A DNA stretch of 64,000 bases from Sphagnum compactum (Eukaryota; Bryophyta; Sphagnopsida; Sphagnales), in assembly GCA_965153455.1 (NCBI GenBank), contig OZ234495.1:1736001-1800000 (forward strand), read 5' to 3'. Numbering within the stretch: the stretch's first letter is position 1; every line of letters begins with the position of its first letter. The notes beneath the pieces were generated by a model, which worked only from the letters and a program-made list of their open reading frames with translations, made no database searches and had not been told where the DNA came from. Position numbers and translations under genes: made by a program. Of the stretch, positions 38,076-50,730 are shown piece after piece.

Positions 38076-40604
38076 TTGTGATACATCATCTCAGTATTTA
38101 GCTACGACAGTGGGAGATGAGCTGTCACCGCTCCGTAGAAAGGAACAGGCATCTAATCTTTGCCGCCTTAGTTTGTTGCTTGCTTGCTTGCTTCTTAGGC
38201 TTCCTTTTTTTTGCTTTGTCACTAGCTTCATCCAAACTCATCAGATCCAGAAAACCAGGAAAGCCTAAAAAAAAATTTGGGTAAGAGAGAAAAAAAACTT
38301 TTTCACAATTTCCTCGACTTCTATACCCAGTCAGTTCAGTTCCATCAAAGTAAGTTATCTTACTACCATAGTACCTTTACCATTCCAACATCTTTTCTCT
38401 ACCCATGATTATTTTTTTTTCATTTTGGCAATAAAAATTAAAATTTCCTTACATTCTTACAGATAGTGATTTTTTTTTTCAATTTTTTTTTCATTTTGGC
38501 AATAAAAATAAAAATATCCTGAAATTCTTACAGGTAAAGCACACTGCACCACTAAGCTTTAGGGTAGAGAGTCAATAGTATGGTGAAACAAATTTTTAGA
38601 ATTTTTGACATTTCGAGCATCAGCTGATTTTGAGAAAATTTGACTTTTTTTAAAATTCAAAATAAAAATAATTAAAAAATTACTACCAGAATGATAAAAG
38701 TATTATAATATGGTAAATTAATTAAAAACAAAGCTTGGACACAAGTGATCGAAATCTGGCAAAAAGACTTTGACTCTACATAGCCGAGTAGCCGTAATTG
38801 ACAATCTCTTTCTTTCACCATAGTCAAGGCCCATTTTGTTCTTTTCACACATTTGTATTGGAATCATCATTGCTCTTCCTCTAAGCCTCACATTTCTCTT
38901 GTTTGACAAGACAAAACAACAAAAAAGCCTCCATTGTGTACACTTTCATAGCAGGTTGGGTACTTGGGATGTTGAATAATTATTTTATTTTTCAAAATCC
39001 AATTTGAGGCAATAAAAAATAATATTTTATGAAATTTATGCAATAAATATAGGTTAAAAAAAAAATTGGTAAGTTTTCTGGACTTTAAACCTTTAATAAT
39101 ATAATGAGATTTTTTTACAACATTTCCTACTGCTTCTTTTTGCAAATAATAACTTGGGAGAGGTATATATAACCCAAATTTTTTTTATATTAATTATTGA
39201 ATACCTACTTTGCAATGGTGAACTAAACTCATTGAGCTTGGCTATAGACTCATCTAGTTACTTGTTGATTGCCTGCTAGAGCCCATAGTTGAGTGAAAAA
39301 AAGGGTACCAAAAGGGTACCAAAAGGGTCTATGTGATCAAAGGATTTGGTAAAAACCTTTTCATTAGTTAGTTTTAGGTACTGAGACCATGGCAATGTTA
39401 GATTTGAACCTAGAGACCCTGATTTAGTCTACCCATGGTTAGATTTTTACCATGGTACCAACATGGGTGCTTGGTTCTCCACCCTAGGCCTGCTCAGAGC
39501 AACTACAATGTCAGCAAATTTTTCTCAAAACCCTAACTGCAATCTCATCCATCCACATGACATTCTTTCAAAACACCACAAGTTTCCACCTCCTTCACCA
39601 TACATATGATGCAATGTGAAAACCTTGTACAAAGGGCCAACAAGCCTTTTAGATCCTTTGAGCATTTTGTAACCTAAGTTACCACAAATCCATGCACACA
39701 TGTCCCGGATGACTCTTCTCCACAATCTCATCCACAAAGAAAGTTAGGTTGGGCAACTCTAAAGGTCAAAAGAGTGTACTCTGATTAAATATTCCCTAGA
39801 GCCATATATATATATATATATATGTATATATGGGCATGGCAAATTTTCATTGCCTCACTTGGCATTTCCTAGTGTTGAATCTTCAATCCACGTCACAATT
39901 TTGTGGCCAAACCGATTACAGATTTTTTTCATGCAAAACAAGGAACAACTAGCAAACACACACGAGCAAGGTGTCATGGCAAAAAACTATGATAACTTCA
40001 AACTTTGTTTTGATAGGATTGAAGAAGTGGGATCTAATGGAAAAACAACACCAAGTAAACAAAAAATTGAAATGATGTGGAAAGCTTTGTGAAGCTCTTC
40101 CAGTCATTCATTCATTCACTTCGTCAAGGAACCTTTTTGTTGTTGGGATGGGACCCAATTGCACGGTACTCCACTTGAACATGTCTCTAAGGCACAGGCT
40201 GGCACCATGTTGGCACTTTAAAGAAAAGCACTGGTTCAAGGTTAGTGATTCATCGGATGCCAAGTATGCATCATTATACATCCGTGGCAATACATGGTTT
40301 TTTCACAATTGAATTTTTTTGGAAGTTAGAGACATGAAGAGATTTTCGAAAGAGTTGTATTCCTTATAGCCTTGAAGACGATCGCACTTGGGGCAAGGGC
40401 ACAAGGGCCCCACTAGTATACATTAAGTCCTCGAAATACAAGAGACTCCTAAATACACTTTCAAGACTTTCAAGACATCTCTAGGTAGGCACAAGGTGTC
40501 TCTCGCTCCCAACGCCTCGCGATCAACCTATGATTAGGCTGAGGTGTGTCTCGCTCCCAATAGCCTGTGATTTTTTTGATAATCGATCAAGTGGGACATG
40601 ATCA
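38076..40604. other. AT-rich intergenic region
   Basis: No gene recognised. It includes a pair of similar TTTCATTTTGGCAATAAAAA blocks about 75 bases apart (near 38420 and 38493), a GGTACCA-family fragment (39440-39485), a TA microsatellite (about 39805-39830) and a CTCGCTCCCAA duplication (near 40500 and 40547). Confidence 0.6.
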
Positions 40605-40870
40605 TCACAATTTGATTCTCAATACATTAAAGTTATTAAAGTTATCCGTAAAGTCACCCTCTCTTTCACCCCCAATCCCCTCTTTCAGTGGTATCCACAA
40701 AGTTACTAGCTGAAGTACCAAGAGTGAGTGACAAGTAGCTGGGAGAGAATGAAGAGTGATTATCCAATTTCTATGTAAATAAATGCAAGAGAAAAAAAGA
40801 AGTATTGCAATTCCTAGAACCCATATGTCGAACTTATTTTGCAATTATATATGTAAAAACCCTACATGAT
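40605..40870. repeat. Composite dispersed repeat, copy 2
   Basis: About 40640-40700 matches 4430-4500 in direct orientation. About 40795-40865 is the reverse complement of about 43270-43340 (shared landmarks GCAATTCCTAGAACCCATATG/CATATGGGTTTTTAGGGA, and TTGCAAAATAAGTTC on the opposite strand). With the copy at 43265 it brackets the fold-back element in inverted orientation. Confidence 0.65.
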
Positions 40871-41824
40871 TTTTATAAAAAAATTCTCACAATACTCATC
40901 AGATAGCATAAGAATTATAAAATATAGCTATATAGCATCAGATAGCTATCTAGATTATTGGCTATATAGCTATAATTTATGAGTATTGCCAAAAATACTA
41001 TTTTATAGATAGCTATAATAAAATTTTCTCTTTTTTCTGGGTAGCCCTCTAATGAATTATTTTGTGCCAAAACATGAGTAGTATGTATGTATGTAGGTAG
41101 GGTATCCTTTAACTCAACATCAAGTCTAAACTAACCAACTTGGTTGAAGTAGACTTTGTGTAGAATACGACAAATTCCGAAATTCCCTCCAAGAGTCCCG
41201 ACAGAACAGGAAGGCAAGGGAATTAATGGGGTCCAGTAAGATTACGCGGCGGAATCAACCGGAACTGGAGGCGCCGCTGGGACCCGGGAGAATGGAATTG
41301 CCGACAATCCTGTGGCGGCCACGGGGTTACGCCAAATCACGGTCATTTTCTAACAAAAGCATTTTTGTTAATGTGGCGATCATCCCTAGGAAGATTTAGC
41401 CAAATATGGCTAAAACCAGAAATTGAGTACAAATCTTTTTATCATCTTTCTATATATTCTTTGGCTTACTCAATGAAAACAAAATACACAAATCTGGCGA
41501 TTTATTTATTACCTTGATGGGTTCTCTTACTTCTGGCGATTGAAAACCTCCAAAATCGCTTTTTTATTTTTTATTTTTAATTACTCTTTTTGGCGAATTT
41601 TTTTAATATTTTTAAAATGGCTACTACGATTGGTGGCCTGAATCTTGGACCGAACTCTGGGCTCTGATCTCATCACCAACTTTGCCATTGGCTGTCCGAA
41701 CTAACTAATCCAGTTATTTGTGGGTTTACATGACCTAGACGCCAATCACAAGCACAAATCATGCAACTAAAATTAGGGACCTAAATTTGGCTACTCACTT
41801 GCAGCCTGGTTTTTTGGATGGCCA

Positions 41825-41975
41825 TATATATATAGCCCCAAAAACTATACTTAAAAATTTAATAGTGCTAAAATCATGTGCTTTTGGAGATTATATATAT
41901 ATATATATATATATAGACCCAAAAACTATACTTAAAAATTTAATAGTGCTAAAATCATGTGCTTTTGGAGATTTT
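41825..41975. repeat. Tandem duplication in the fold-back spacer
   Basis: A block with CCCAAAAACTATACTTAAAA and ATAGTGCTAAAATCATGTGC occurs twice, separated by a TA microsatellite (about 41893-41917). The two copies are almost identical, so the duplication is recent. Confidence 0.9.
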
Positions 41976-42563
41976 TCCAAAAGCTAGAATTCAACAAAAA
42001 TCTTTTAAATATTCACGAATTTTCTATACATGGTTCAAATAGAGCAGGAAAAAACATAGAAAGAGGTTTAATAGAATTTACTTAAAATATTTAGCTTATA
42101 GCCAAATTTGGCTAAATCTTCCTGTGGATAATCGCCACTTTTGGCTACAATTAGTGTCAGGTATCCATTTCTGATCAAATCAATTCCCCAGAGTTCAGTC
42201 CAAGATTCAGGCCACCAATCGTAGCCATTTAAAATATTTTTTTTGGCTGTGTAAATTTCGCCAAAAATAGTAATTAAAAAATTAAAATTCGAAAGAAGCG
42301 ATTTTGGTGGTTTTCACTCGCCAGAAGTAAGAGAACCCATAAAGGTAATAAATAAATCGCCAGATTCGTGTATTTTGTTTTCATTGAGTAACCCCAAAAC
42401 ATATAGAAAGATGATTCAAGGATTTGTACTCTATTTCTGGTTTTTAGCTATATTTGGCTAAAGCCACTTTTTTCTACATCTTCTTCTTATGGATGATCGC
42501 CACATTGGCTAAACAACGAACAAAAATTCTTTTGAAAAACAGACCCTGATTTGGCGTAACCCC

Positions 42564-42749
42564 ATGGCCGCCACAGGATTGCCGGCGATTCCACTCTCCC
42601 GGGCCCCAGCGCGCCTCCAGTTCCGGTCCATTCCACCCCGTAATCGCACTGGATCCGTTAATTCCCTTGCCTGCCTGTTCTGTCGGGACTCTTGTAGGGA
42701 ATTTCGGAATTTGTCTTATTTTACACAACTCTACTTCAACCCTAGTTAG
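42564..42749 (+). pseudogene. Captured gene-like 5' fragment, 61 codons, in the right arm
   Basis: GC-rich open frame starting in a good context (CCATGGCC). The translation begins MAATGLPAIPLSRAPARL and is rich in A, P, S and R with few acidic residues, like a plastid transit peptide. In the left arm the equivalent ATG is GTG and the frame is shifted to a stop. No mature domain follows, so at most this is a captured exon fragment. The source gene is not in the window. Confidence 0.35.
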
Positions 42750-43264
42750 TTAGTTAGAGTTGATGTTGAGTTAAAGGATACACTACCTACCGGAAAAAAG
42801 AGAAACATTTATTGATATTTCTCAAAATGATTGAGAACATTGAGTTTTTATTTATTTATTATAATAATAATAATAATAATAATAATTTTCCTTCTAGTTT
42901 TTCAATGTCATCAGAGTGAACATTATTAATAACAGTTTTAAAAAATATATATATATCTGAAATCTGGCAAATTTATGTCATTTAAAAAATAAAATCATTT
43001 GTTGATGTTGTCAAGCCTTTTTTTTTTCGGGGGTGCAAATCGGCAAAAATTTGCCACAATAAAAAAGAAAAAAAAAGAGCTGATAAACTCTCATCCCAAT
43101 CAACCATTTGAGTTATTATTACAATTGTGCATTACAGATTGTAAAAAATCCAATTATTAAATACAAATTGTCTTGTAAAACCCTAGGTAGGATTTCATTT
43201 TTAAAAACATCTCCATTTTCTTATGATACCCAATGAGTATTTGAGATTTAAAAAAAAAAAAAAA

Positions 43265-43545
43265 AAAAAGAGTTTGGGTTTTACATATATTTGCAAAATA
43301 AGTTCTACATATGGGTTTTTAGGGATTGCAATAGTTATGTTTTTTCTCCCACATTGGGATCCAACTTTTGGAAGTTTACCTTATTAGAACCGGTTTCACA
43401 TCGTGGGAACTGGTTTTTTTGGTGTAAGTGTTCAGACTGTTTACATTGGAACGGATTTTTTGGGTGTGTAGAGTGTGGACACAGTAGGTAGATGTACAAC
43501 ATCTTATCTATTGGCAGGGCCAGCGTGTTTGTGATGCCTTGTTGG
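43265..43545. repeat. Composite dispersed repeat, copy 3
   Basis: Its first 75 bases are the reverse complement of 40795-40865, and about 43330-43545 is the reverse complement of 4140-4345. This joins the pieces seen separately at the other two sites and shows they belong to one repeat. It is preceded by an A tract (about 43250-43268). Confidence 0.7.
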
Positions 43546-43554
43546 CATTACCTA

Positions 43555-43742
43555 CCAAGGCAAGGATATTCTGTTTAGATTCAATATAGAGTATAGTATA
43601 GCTTAAAGGAGTTTGGCTCCTAGGTAATAGGTCTATTTTTATATGAGGATTTTAGAAAGATGATACTTTAGGCGTGTGTTCAAACTTGAGATTAGTTCTA
43701 GAGTTATAATATCTTGAAGGATTTTGGTTAGATTTTTGCATG
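43555..43742 (+). repeat. Dispersed repeat, copy matching 20505-20690
   Basis: Direct, near-identical copy with small indels (see the entry at 20505). It lies directly after composite repeat copy 3. Confidence 0.75.
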
Positions 43743-44204
43743 GTGAAATATTTGAGTTTCCATAAATTTTCTTTTGCCTTAAGTCACTTTTTAATGTAAA
43801 TGGCAAGCCCACAGTGTGACTCGCCCCTTTGTTTAAGGAAGTTTTGGCCAGGGTTTCATCACTTTATGCACAGATTTCCATCAATTCCAAAAGAGCTGAA
43901 AACAAAAGAAACCAAAGATTGATTCTCTTCCAACACCTGGGATTGCACAACATTGGTGGGGAACTTCAAGTTTGAAAGGTGACCCCAAAAGTTTCAATTA
44001 GGGCCCCACACCGACCCATTGTGGTTTGTGTAGGCCTCATTCAAATAGCCTCAATAATCTACTACATGGGTTGCCTAAGGTATCACCAAAGAACAATCAC
44101 CAAAGAAGTCACCAAAGAACAATCACAAGGCTTACTAGAATCATCAATCTTTTCTTCTTCAGGCTTGCACTTATAACTACTTACCTCTTTGTGATGTAGC
44201 TAAG

Positions 44205-44340
44205 GTGTCGAACAACTATAAGCCAATTTAGCCAAATTTGGTTATTAATGAAATATGAAAGGAAAAAATTGAACATCCATTATCTTTTTGCTACCTACTT
44301 GAACCATGTATAAAAATCTGGGGATTTTTCTGGATTTTTC
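44205..44340 (+). repeat. TGGCGA/AGCCAAAT dispersed repeat, short copy
   Basis: Landmarks in order: ATTTAGCCAAATTTGGTTAT, then TTTTTGCTACCTACTTGAAC, then AATCTGGGGATTTTTC. Confidence 0.55.
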
Positions 44341-45631
44341 TAAATTTTTAAAATTAAAAAAACCCTAGCCCCTAACTAACCCTAAGAATTAAAAACTTAT
44401 AAAAAAAACCCCTTAAAACCTGTTGGGTTTGATTCTAAGGTTGGGTTCAAGTCCATGTAGAATCATTGGGTTTGATTTTTGGCTAGCTTTTGGTCCATGT
44501 AGACCCATTGGGTCCAATTCTTCTTACACCTAAAACAAAAGTTGGACCTAGACTTGATTGGAAACCCGAAATTGGCTAAAACTCATATAGACCTTAAAGA
44601 GGGTTGATTATAAGTTCCCAAGTTAAATCCAAACCTGAAAGAGAAGATGCAAAATTCCCAAATTAAGTACAAACCACAAAGATTTTCATTAAAGCTTACA
44701 AATTAAATCTAGAACCCAAAGAGGGCAATGCAAAGTTTCCAAGTTAAATATACACCTCAAATTAAGTATAGATCCCAAAGAGTTTCATTCAAGTATCTTT
44801 GATCCTCTTTAGAATCATTAGAGGTTCCACTTTAAATTTAGATCGCAAAGAGATCAATGCTTGGAGCTTCCAAGTTAATAACAAAGTCCAAAGAGTTAAT
44901 GTAGAGCTTCTAACTTACTCACAAAGCCAAATCTAGAGGCAAGCTCAATTTAATGCACCCTGTTTACAAAATCCTCACCTTCTATAACCCACCAATTTCA
45001 AAGGAGGGTTGGAATTAATCAAAAGAGAGTTTGTGTGAAAATCTTTTGCTCAACAATTGCCATTCTTGAAATTTTTTGCTCAATGCGTTCAACTTGAATA
45101 AGTTCTATTCAACTACTCTAAATTGAATTGGAGGAATTTCCTACTATATTTGGAGGGCACATTATATTCATGAATATAAGAGTGGGAGGGATCTTATGCT
45201 TAGAAGTGAGCATAGATTCTTAAAGAGTAGGAACCACTTCCAACAACTCATGGTTTACATGTGTTTAGGTTCGTGATAAGCTTATAGAATGAGTAAATTC
45301 CCAAAGGTGGGGAGCATTCTTGTATGTGGGGTTACACTTGTGTGTACCGCCTCTCCTAGGCTTTTTATTTTGTGAATGCCCCCCAACCCAGGGATTTAGA
45401 GCATTGAGAAACTCAAATACACAATGTTCTTAGAGGATTTCCAACGGTGCTCGGTATGTGACACCTCCAAAAATGTAAAATTTATTGGGGAAAAGTCAAA
45501 ATGTGCCGGTTTAGCTCAGGAAATTGATTTTTCTGCACCAAATTTGTGCAGCTTGCCATGGCTAGTGAAAGGCGCAACACAGTTGTGCACCTCCCAAAAA
45601 GAGTGTAATAAATTGGACCTAACTGGAGCTC
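44341..45631. other. AT-rich intergenic region
   Basis: No gene recognised. It contains loosely repeated AAGTTAAAT...CAAAGAG and GGGTT phrases (about 44430-44900) that look like a decayed tandem array. A short open frame at 45424-45642 has no recognisable features. Confidence 0.55.
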
Positions 45632-48400
45632 AGTATTTCTGATTGTCGATCATAATGATTGGTCCAGGTGGTTTGCTATTTAGTAGTCCCACATATATGC
45701 AGTTCCAGTTACACTTTTATTGGCGGAGTTGCCAAAAAACAAACAGCTAAACTTAGACATTTAATTTTATTATCCAGAGTGACATACTGAGCACCGATGG
45801 AGATGCTCTTAGGAGGAGTTTCCCCACTATATATGTCCCCACACTATTGCCCCACATAAGTAACACATGGGGAAAAATGGGGCCAATGGTCATCATATTC
45901 ACCTTTGGCCTCACATGTAACTTGTGATGGAATACAACATGCTTTGATGTGTAAGGTTAGGTGCCACATAAAAGGAACTCTTCCCTGCAGCAAAAGACAA
46001 AAAATGGTGGGGGAGACATTTCATCTAGGGCATCTCAATGGGGCCAAAGGGTGGGCAAGAAGCTAGAGAGGTGGTGACATTTGGATCATACTCTGGTGCC
46101 TAACCTGGTTTGCCTGATAATTAATTATTTAATTAATTTTTGTCATTTACATTCAGCAGTAAAAAAATAATTTTTGTAATTTGATATTATGTTAAATAAT
46201 GAAGCTGGTATGCTTGAGAGTTTCTTTCAGATGCATCATTTGCACACATACATGCATACATACATACATACCCTACTACCTTGCCAGCTTCGACACTAAT
46301 TATATTAATTTTAAAAACGTTGAAATTTTCAGAATTTTTTTTAATTAACAAAAATTTGTGAAGGAAATTATTGAATCTTCAAGAATATTTTATGTGTGGG
46401 AATGAAATTAATTATTGGATGGATGTGTGTCCAAGTTGCCAAGGTACTACAGTTAGTAGTCCAGATGTCACTTGAGAGCCAGAATTTGATGCCCAAGATC
46501 TTGCACCAATTACAATCTCTTTGATGCCAATGGGTAGAGCCAAGAAAAGGTGATGACACAACCTTAGCTTCTGTTTTCTTTCCTTTGCCTGGTGATCAGT
46601 ATGTGCACTCAAACCACATTTTATCCCACAAGCTTTGCCCAAAATTGAATTATTATAACTTCTAAATATAGGCAATGGGCAGAAGGGGAAGTTATATAAT
46701 TGTTTTATATTGGGAATTTTTAATGTTCCAAATTACTTTTCTTGTGATGGGCTGATCAAAGTTGCTCATTACAAAAAGGACAAAAAAATTTGAACTTGGG
46801 AGACACCTCACAACTAATTCCAATGATGAGAGGAATGAGGAATTGGTACTTGTGGGTGTTTTTTTTGGAATCTATTGCCTGTATGGTCATCTTTGGATCT
46901 TCCACATGAGACACTCATGTTTCTCTTTTTCATAGCCTAGTGGCAACTTGTGGCACATTGTCCACAATTTGTTTGGTCCATCCCTACTTGCAATGGTTGA
47001 AATCCATCATCCATTGAGTGATGTGTTGCTTTGAATACTTTTGTTTGGAGTTTTGAAAAAATAGATCAAAAAATTAGTTCAAAGTGATGTGTTGATTATA
47101 AGTTCTACATCACATTTTCAAGCTTTGATTTGGGGAGGGCAACGTTTCCCATCCAAACTTGTAGATGGATGTTTCTTAGTCATGTATTGTGCAAAGATGC
47201 TTGTGACACTATGATAGGACAAATGAAGATGTAAGGTTTTGGTATCATTTGTCTTATCAATTGTTGAATGGGATGACCAATTGTTGACCCAAATGTAAGG
47301 ATGTCTTTTAACAAAACATGTAATTTTAAATTGTCAACTGGGACTTAGTTTTAGATTAACAACTTGATTCTAAAACATATATGTAATTAATTTTGAAAAA
47401 ATTAAACCCAATTTTGAAGTTGAAACATATAGATTGGTTGGTTAACTATAAAGGTAGAAAATTGAAAAGTCCATATTGATTATCATTCCAAATTCATATA
47501 GTGACTCAATATGTGGTGTGGTACTTCACTCGTGACAAGTTTGTGCATTTTTCTCATTGATGAAAGGTCCTATGTAGGCCCGTGGTCAAAGATTCCTCAC
47601 CCATCACGATGATCAAAATTTCATCTCCTTATTTGCTTCACTAATGATATATCTAATCACTAGCATAACTCATTAACTATACATGCATATTGTGGCTAGT
47701 TCAAAGCATGGTTAAATTACATCTTCAATTTCTGATAACTTTGATATTCACAAGCAACATCTCTATGGCAATGTCTCAAGATTATGTGACAATTTGTTAT
47801 CATATCATATGATGCAACCCAAGTCTATTTAGGGTGAGTTGTGATGATAGGTTGCCCACATGTGAAGAACTAGTTGGTCTCCTTTTGCACCATCCTAGTG
47901 TGGTTGCCCACTACTATACTGAAGTAATGGGCAACCCACCAAACTCACAAGTGCCAGTCACATAGTGCTTTGTGCTGGCAATAGCTGGTCAAGGGAAACT
48001 TGCAGAGCAGAGCAGAGCAGAGCAGAGCAAACCAAAAACAAAGTGCCAATTACAACTCTTCATACTGGCAGTAAGTTTTGTTGTAGTGGAACTGTGTTGC
48101 TGTTCAGCCAGCTACATAGTGCTTGGCAACTTTAATGTGGATTTCTGTTGCAGAAAGTCACAAAGACATGAAAACACTCTCCAACCATGTGATCACCGTA
48201 AATGGTGAGGTTTGAAGTGGTGGGTGGGTTGGCTTTCATGGTAAAGCATTGGATCATTTCCTTGTAAAGTTTTAGTTATTTACTTTTTTCCAACTCCACC
48301 CATAAAACTAAAACTGCGATTGCAATTTGGTGGAAGACTACTAATAGCAAACTACCTGGACGAATCATTATGATTGGCCAATCAGAAACAGGGTGCAGCA
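45632..48400. mobile_element. Possible element with imperfect terminal inverted repeats (2.8 kb)
   Basis: About 45632-45745 and the reverse complement of about 48275-48395 share TTTCTGATTG, ATCATAATGATTSGTCCAGG, GTTTGCTATT, TAGTAGTC, then after a gap TTTTA and GGCGGAGTTG/GGTGGAGTTG. The inverted repeats are about 110 bases with indels. The interior is AT-rich with no transposase and no long open frame, so this would be a non-autonomous or decayed DNA transposon. A near-copy of a piece of the 20408 repeat sits just inside the left end. Confidence 0.45.
48002..48029. repeat. (GCAGA)n pentanucleotide repeat
   Basis: Five perfect GCAGA units in a row, just inside the right end of the putative 2.8-kb element. 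Confidence 0.95.
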
Positions 48401-50730
48401 GCAAATCTTGCAGACTTGTTGCCTTCTGATTTGTCCTTGAGTCAAGCACTATTTCTCATAACATACAACCTTCTTGAACATAGCTGAAGTAATCTACTTT
48501 TCATCCATGAAGAGCACTTTCAGTCCGTGATGAGGGCTGGTTATGAGAAGTAATGCTTCATTATATGTCAAGCTTGAATTTGCCTTCCCTGTTGATTACA
48601 TCCTGTAATCAGCTCAAGGCCACCGGCAACTGGATATAGCTTTTACTTATTACAGAGATGGTGCGATTTGAGCAAAAGTAAATGGTTAGGGGCACAAAGA
48701 ATGAATCAAATTCTGGGTATTGGGTGGCACCCATTCCTCCTCCTTCCCCTGCAATAGGCTTCTCAGCACTCCCACACCTTGACTATATCCAGTAGCTGGT
48801 GTCCTCTTGCCGGTTACCTGGTCCATATCTACATAACAGGTGAGAATTTTCTCCCTACTTACAATTTATGTCAACTTGAAAAGACTTGAGAGATGACCCA
48901 AACAAAAAGGTTATGAATACTTCATATGTAACAACATAAGTGCAACCAAATCAGCAAGCACGAGAAAGAGTAAACCCGACCCTAAAGAGAAGAGAAAAAG
49001 AGGACCATAATATTATTTTTTAGAAACCTGAAAGCAATCCCAAAGAGATGAGGAAAAAGGACCAAACAAATACAACTGAGGAGCAGTTTGAATGACAATG
49101 GCAGGCATGCACATGTTATTTGTTGAGGGACCTTCAACCGCAACATTAATGGTATTCATCACGTTTCTCACTGACTTCAGCAGCTCTTTGTAATGGGTGG
49201 AGGTTAATGTCAAACTTTGTCCAATATGCTGAGTTTCTGTCACAAAGACTAGCTAGTGACAGACAAACTCAGCAATGATGCTGCCTTTCTCAACAAAGCC
49301 TTGAACAGAAGAAAACCAAACTAGACTTCACATCTGTGTTTTCAAGAGAATTGATCTCACTGAAAACTGAAGCAACATAATGCTTCTTTAAAAAACTACA
49401 AAAAATCATTACTACATTTATCCATGAGGTAAACTGAACCATGATGTAAATAAAAGAAAACGGCTCTGAAAACTTTTTAAGGTGTTTGGGAATGAACACG
49501 AGAAAGAAATCATGGGGTGTGCTGTCTCATGGCTGACAGGCATAGATTGGCTTGAACTCGATAAAGCCAAGGAGTTATGATTTCCATTCATTTGAAGATT
49601 CCATGTACCCTGAGGATCTCCTCTTGCTTTACAACAAATTTGTTTAGACATCTATCAATAGTCTCTCAATGTCATGGAAAAAAACCATTCAGAAAAAGAC
49701 CTAAAATTAATGCTTCTAGACGAAAGATAATTACATCTGAAGGCCTTGAAAGAATGTCTAGGTTTGGTGGAAATCACATGACCAAATTGAACATTAATAA
49801 ATCTTCAAAATTGCGGCAGTCACAAAAAGTACTTGTAATAACCTATTAACCTGGCAGATATTTTTTAGAGTTAGGATGGGGCATGTTATTTACAGTAATA
49901 TTGTCTCCTAGAAATGTAGGGCATTTTGAAGAATGAAGTGTGTATTGCCTCGTTTTTCTGCCAGTTTATTATGTGGGATAACATTCTCAGATGTGGGGCA
50001 TTCCCAGTGCGGGTTCCTCCCTCAGCTGTCAGCTCTGGGGGCCATTACTTTGGGAACAACTGTCCTTGGGCATTACTGTACACAGAATCTTCAGGACTTC
50101 CAAAAGGCTCCAGTCCTACCAAATGTTGTCTATATTGAAGAAAGCTGACCTAACAATTTCACATGCTTCCAAGCTACTAGGGGAGGAGGCTCAAGACCAA
50201 ATCTTCTAAGGATGGAAGGAAACAGTCCATGACCAAAGGGAAGTGTGACCTATGTAATCCATTTGTCCATGTGAGAGAGGAAACAAAGATTGAAAAACTG
50301 AGATTTATAAAATTGGGATTACACAAAACAATGCTTTAGGACAGACTCAAGACATTTATAAGCTGCAAAAGTATGGCCAACTTGAAAACCCAACTCAAAA
50401 GGAAGAAGCTCAGTTAAATTGATGAGCATGTGAACCCAATTCTTGGTCCTATACTTGGCAAGAAACTCAAAAGAAAACTTACCTTTAGACAATGACAGAA
50501 TAGAGGGAAAAATTCTAACATTCTTTGTAATCTCTTTAGCCAAAAATTCTATGGATGAAAGAAGCAATCCAACAATGACCAGGTGCAAGCAGCTCAAGTT
50601 GTACAAACATACTGTAGAGTAAGTTAAATGAGTGTGCAGTGTTACAATGATGATCTTGCAAGGAGTGCAAAGAAGGAGTTCATCTGACATACCTGAAGAC
50701 CACCACTACTTAATCCAACTGGGTCTTTTC
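48401..50730. other. Region downstream of the arabinosyltransferase gene
   Basis: Includes the HPAT 3' UTR at its right end. Composition is less AT-rich than the repeat regions, and several 60-90 codon frames exist on both strands (for example 49013-49243 minus, 49933-50148 plus). None has a recognised domain. They may be UTR, remnant exons or chance. Confidence 0.5.
49013..49243 (-). other. Unrecognised minus-strand frame ending at a possible splice donor
   Basis: Minus-strand frame of 76 codons on the same strand as HPAT, followed by a CAG|GTTTCT-like donor near its end. The composition is plausibly coding, but no family is recognised and no matching downstream exon was found. It could be an old exon. 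Confidence 0.15.

Larger units (their letters stand above)
41026..42815. mobile_element. Fold-back element / large inverted duplication (about 1.75 kb)
   Basis: The left arm (about 41089-41690) and right arm (about 42160-42795) are reverse complements at roughly 85-90% by eye over about 600 bases. Paired landmarks include GTATCCTTTAACTCAACATC, GACAAATTCCGAAATTCCCT, AGTCCCGACAGAACAGG, CCGGAACTGGAGGCG, CAATCCTGTGGCGGCCA and the outer copies of the TGGCGA/AGCCAAAT repeat. Each arm has a GC-rich, CpG-rich outer segment and an AT-rich inner repeat. TCTCTTTTTTCYGG at both ends suggests termini near 41030 and 42810, with extra sequence on the left side. The spacer holds a tandem duplication and one more repeat copy. 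No transposase is present. It could be a fold-back or long-TIR Mutator-like element that captured host sequence, or a local inverted duplication. Confidence 0.8.

Noticed and set aside
49933-50148. Three overlapping plus-strand frames of about 70 codons downstream of HPAT
   Set aside because: No family recognised, no splice-consistent partners, and several frames are open at once. Not enough to call a gene.
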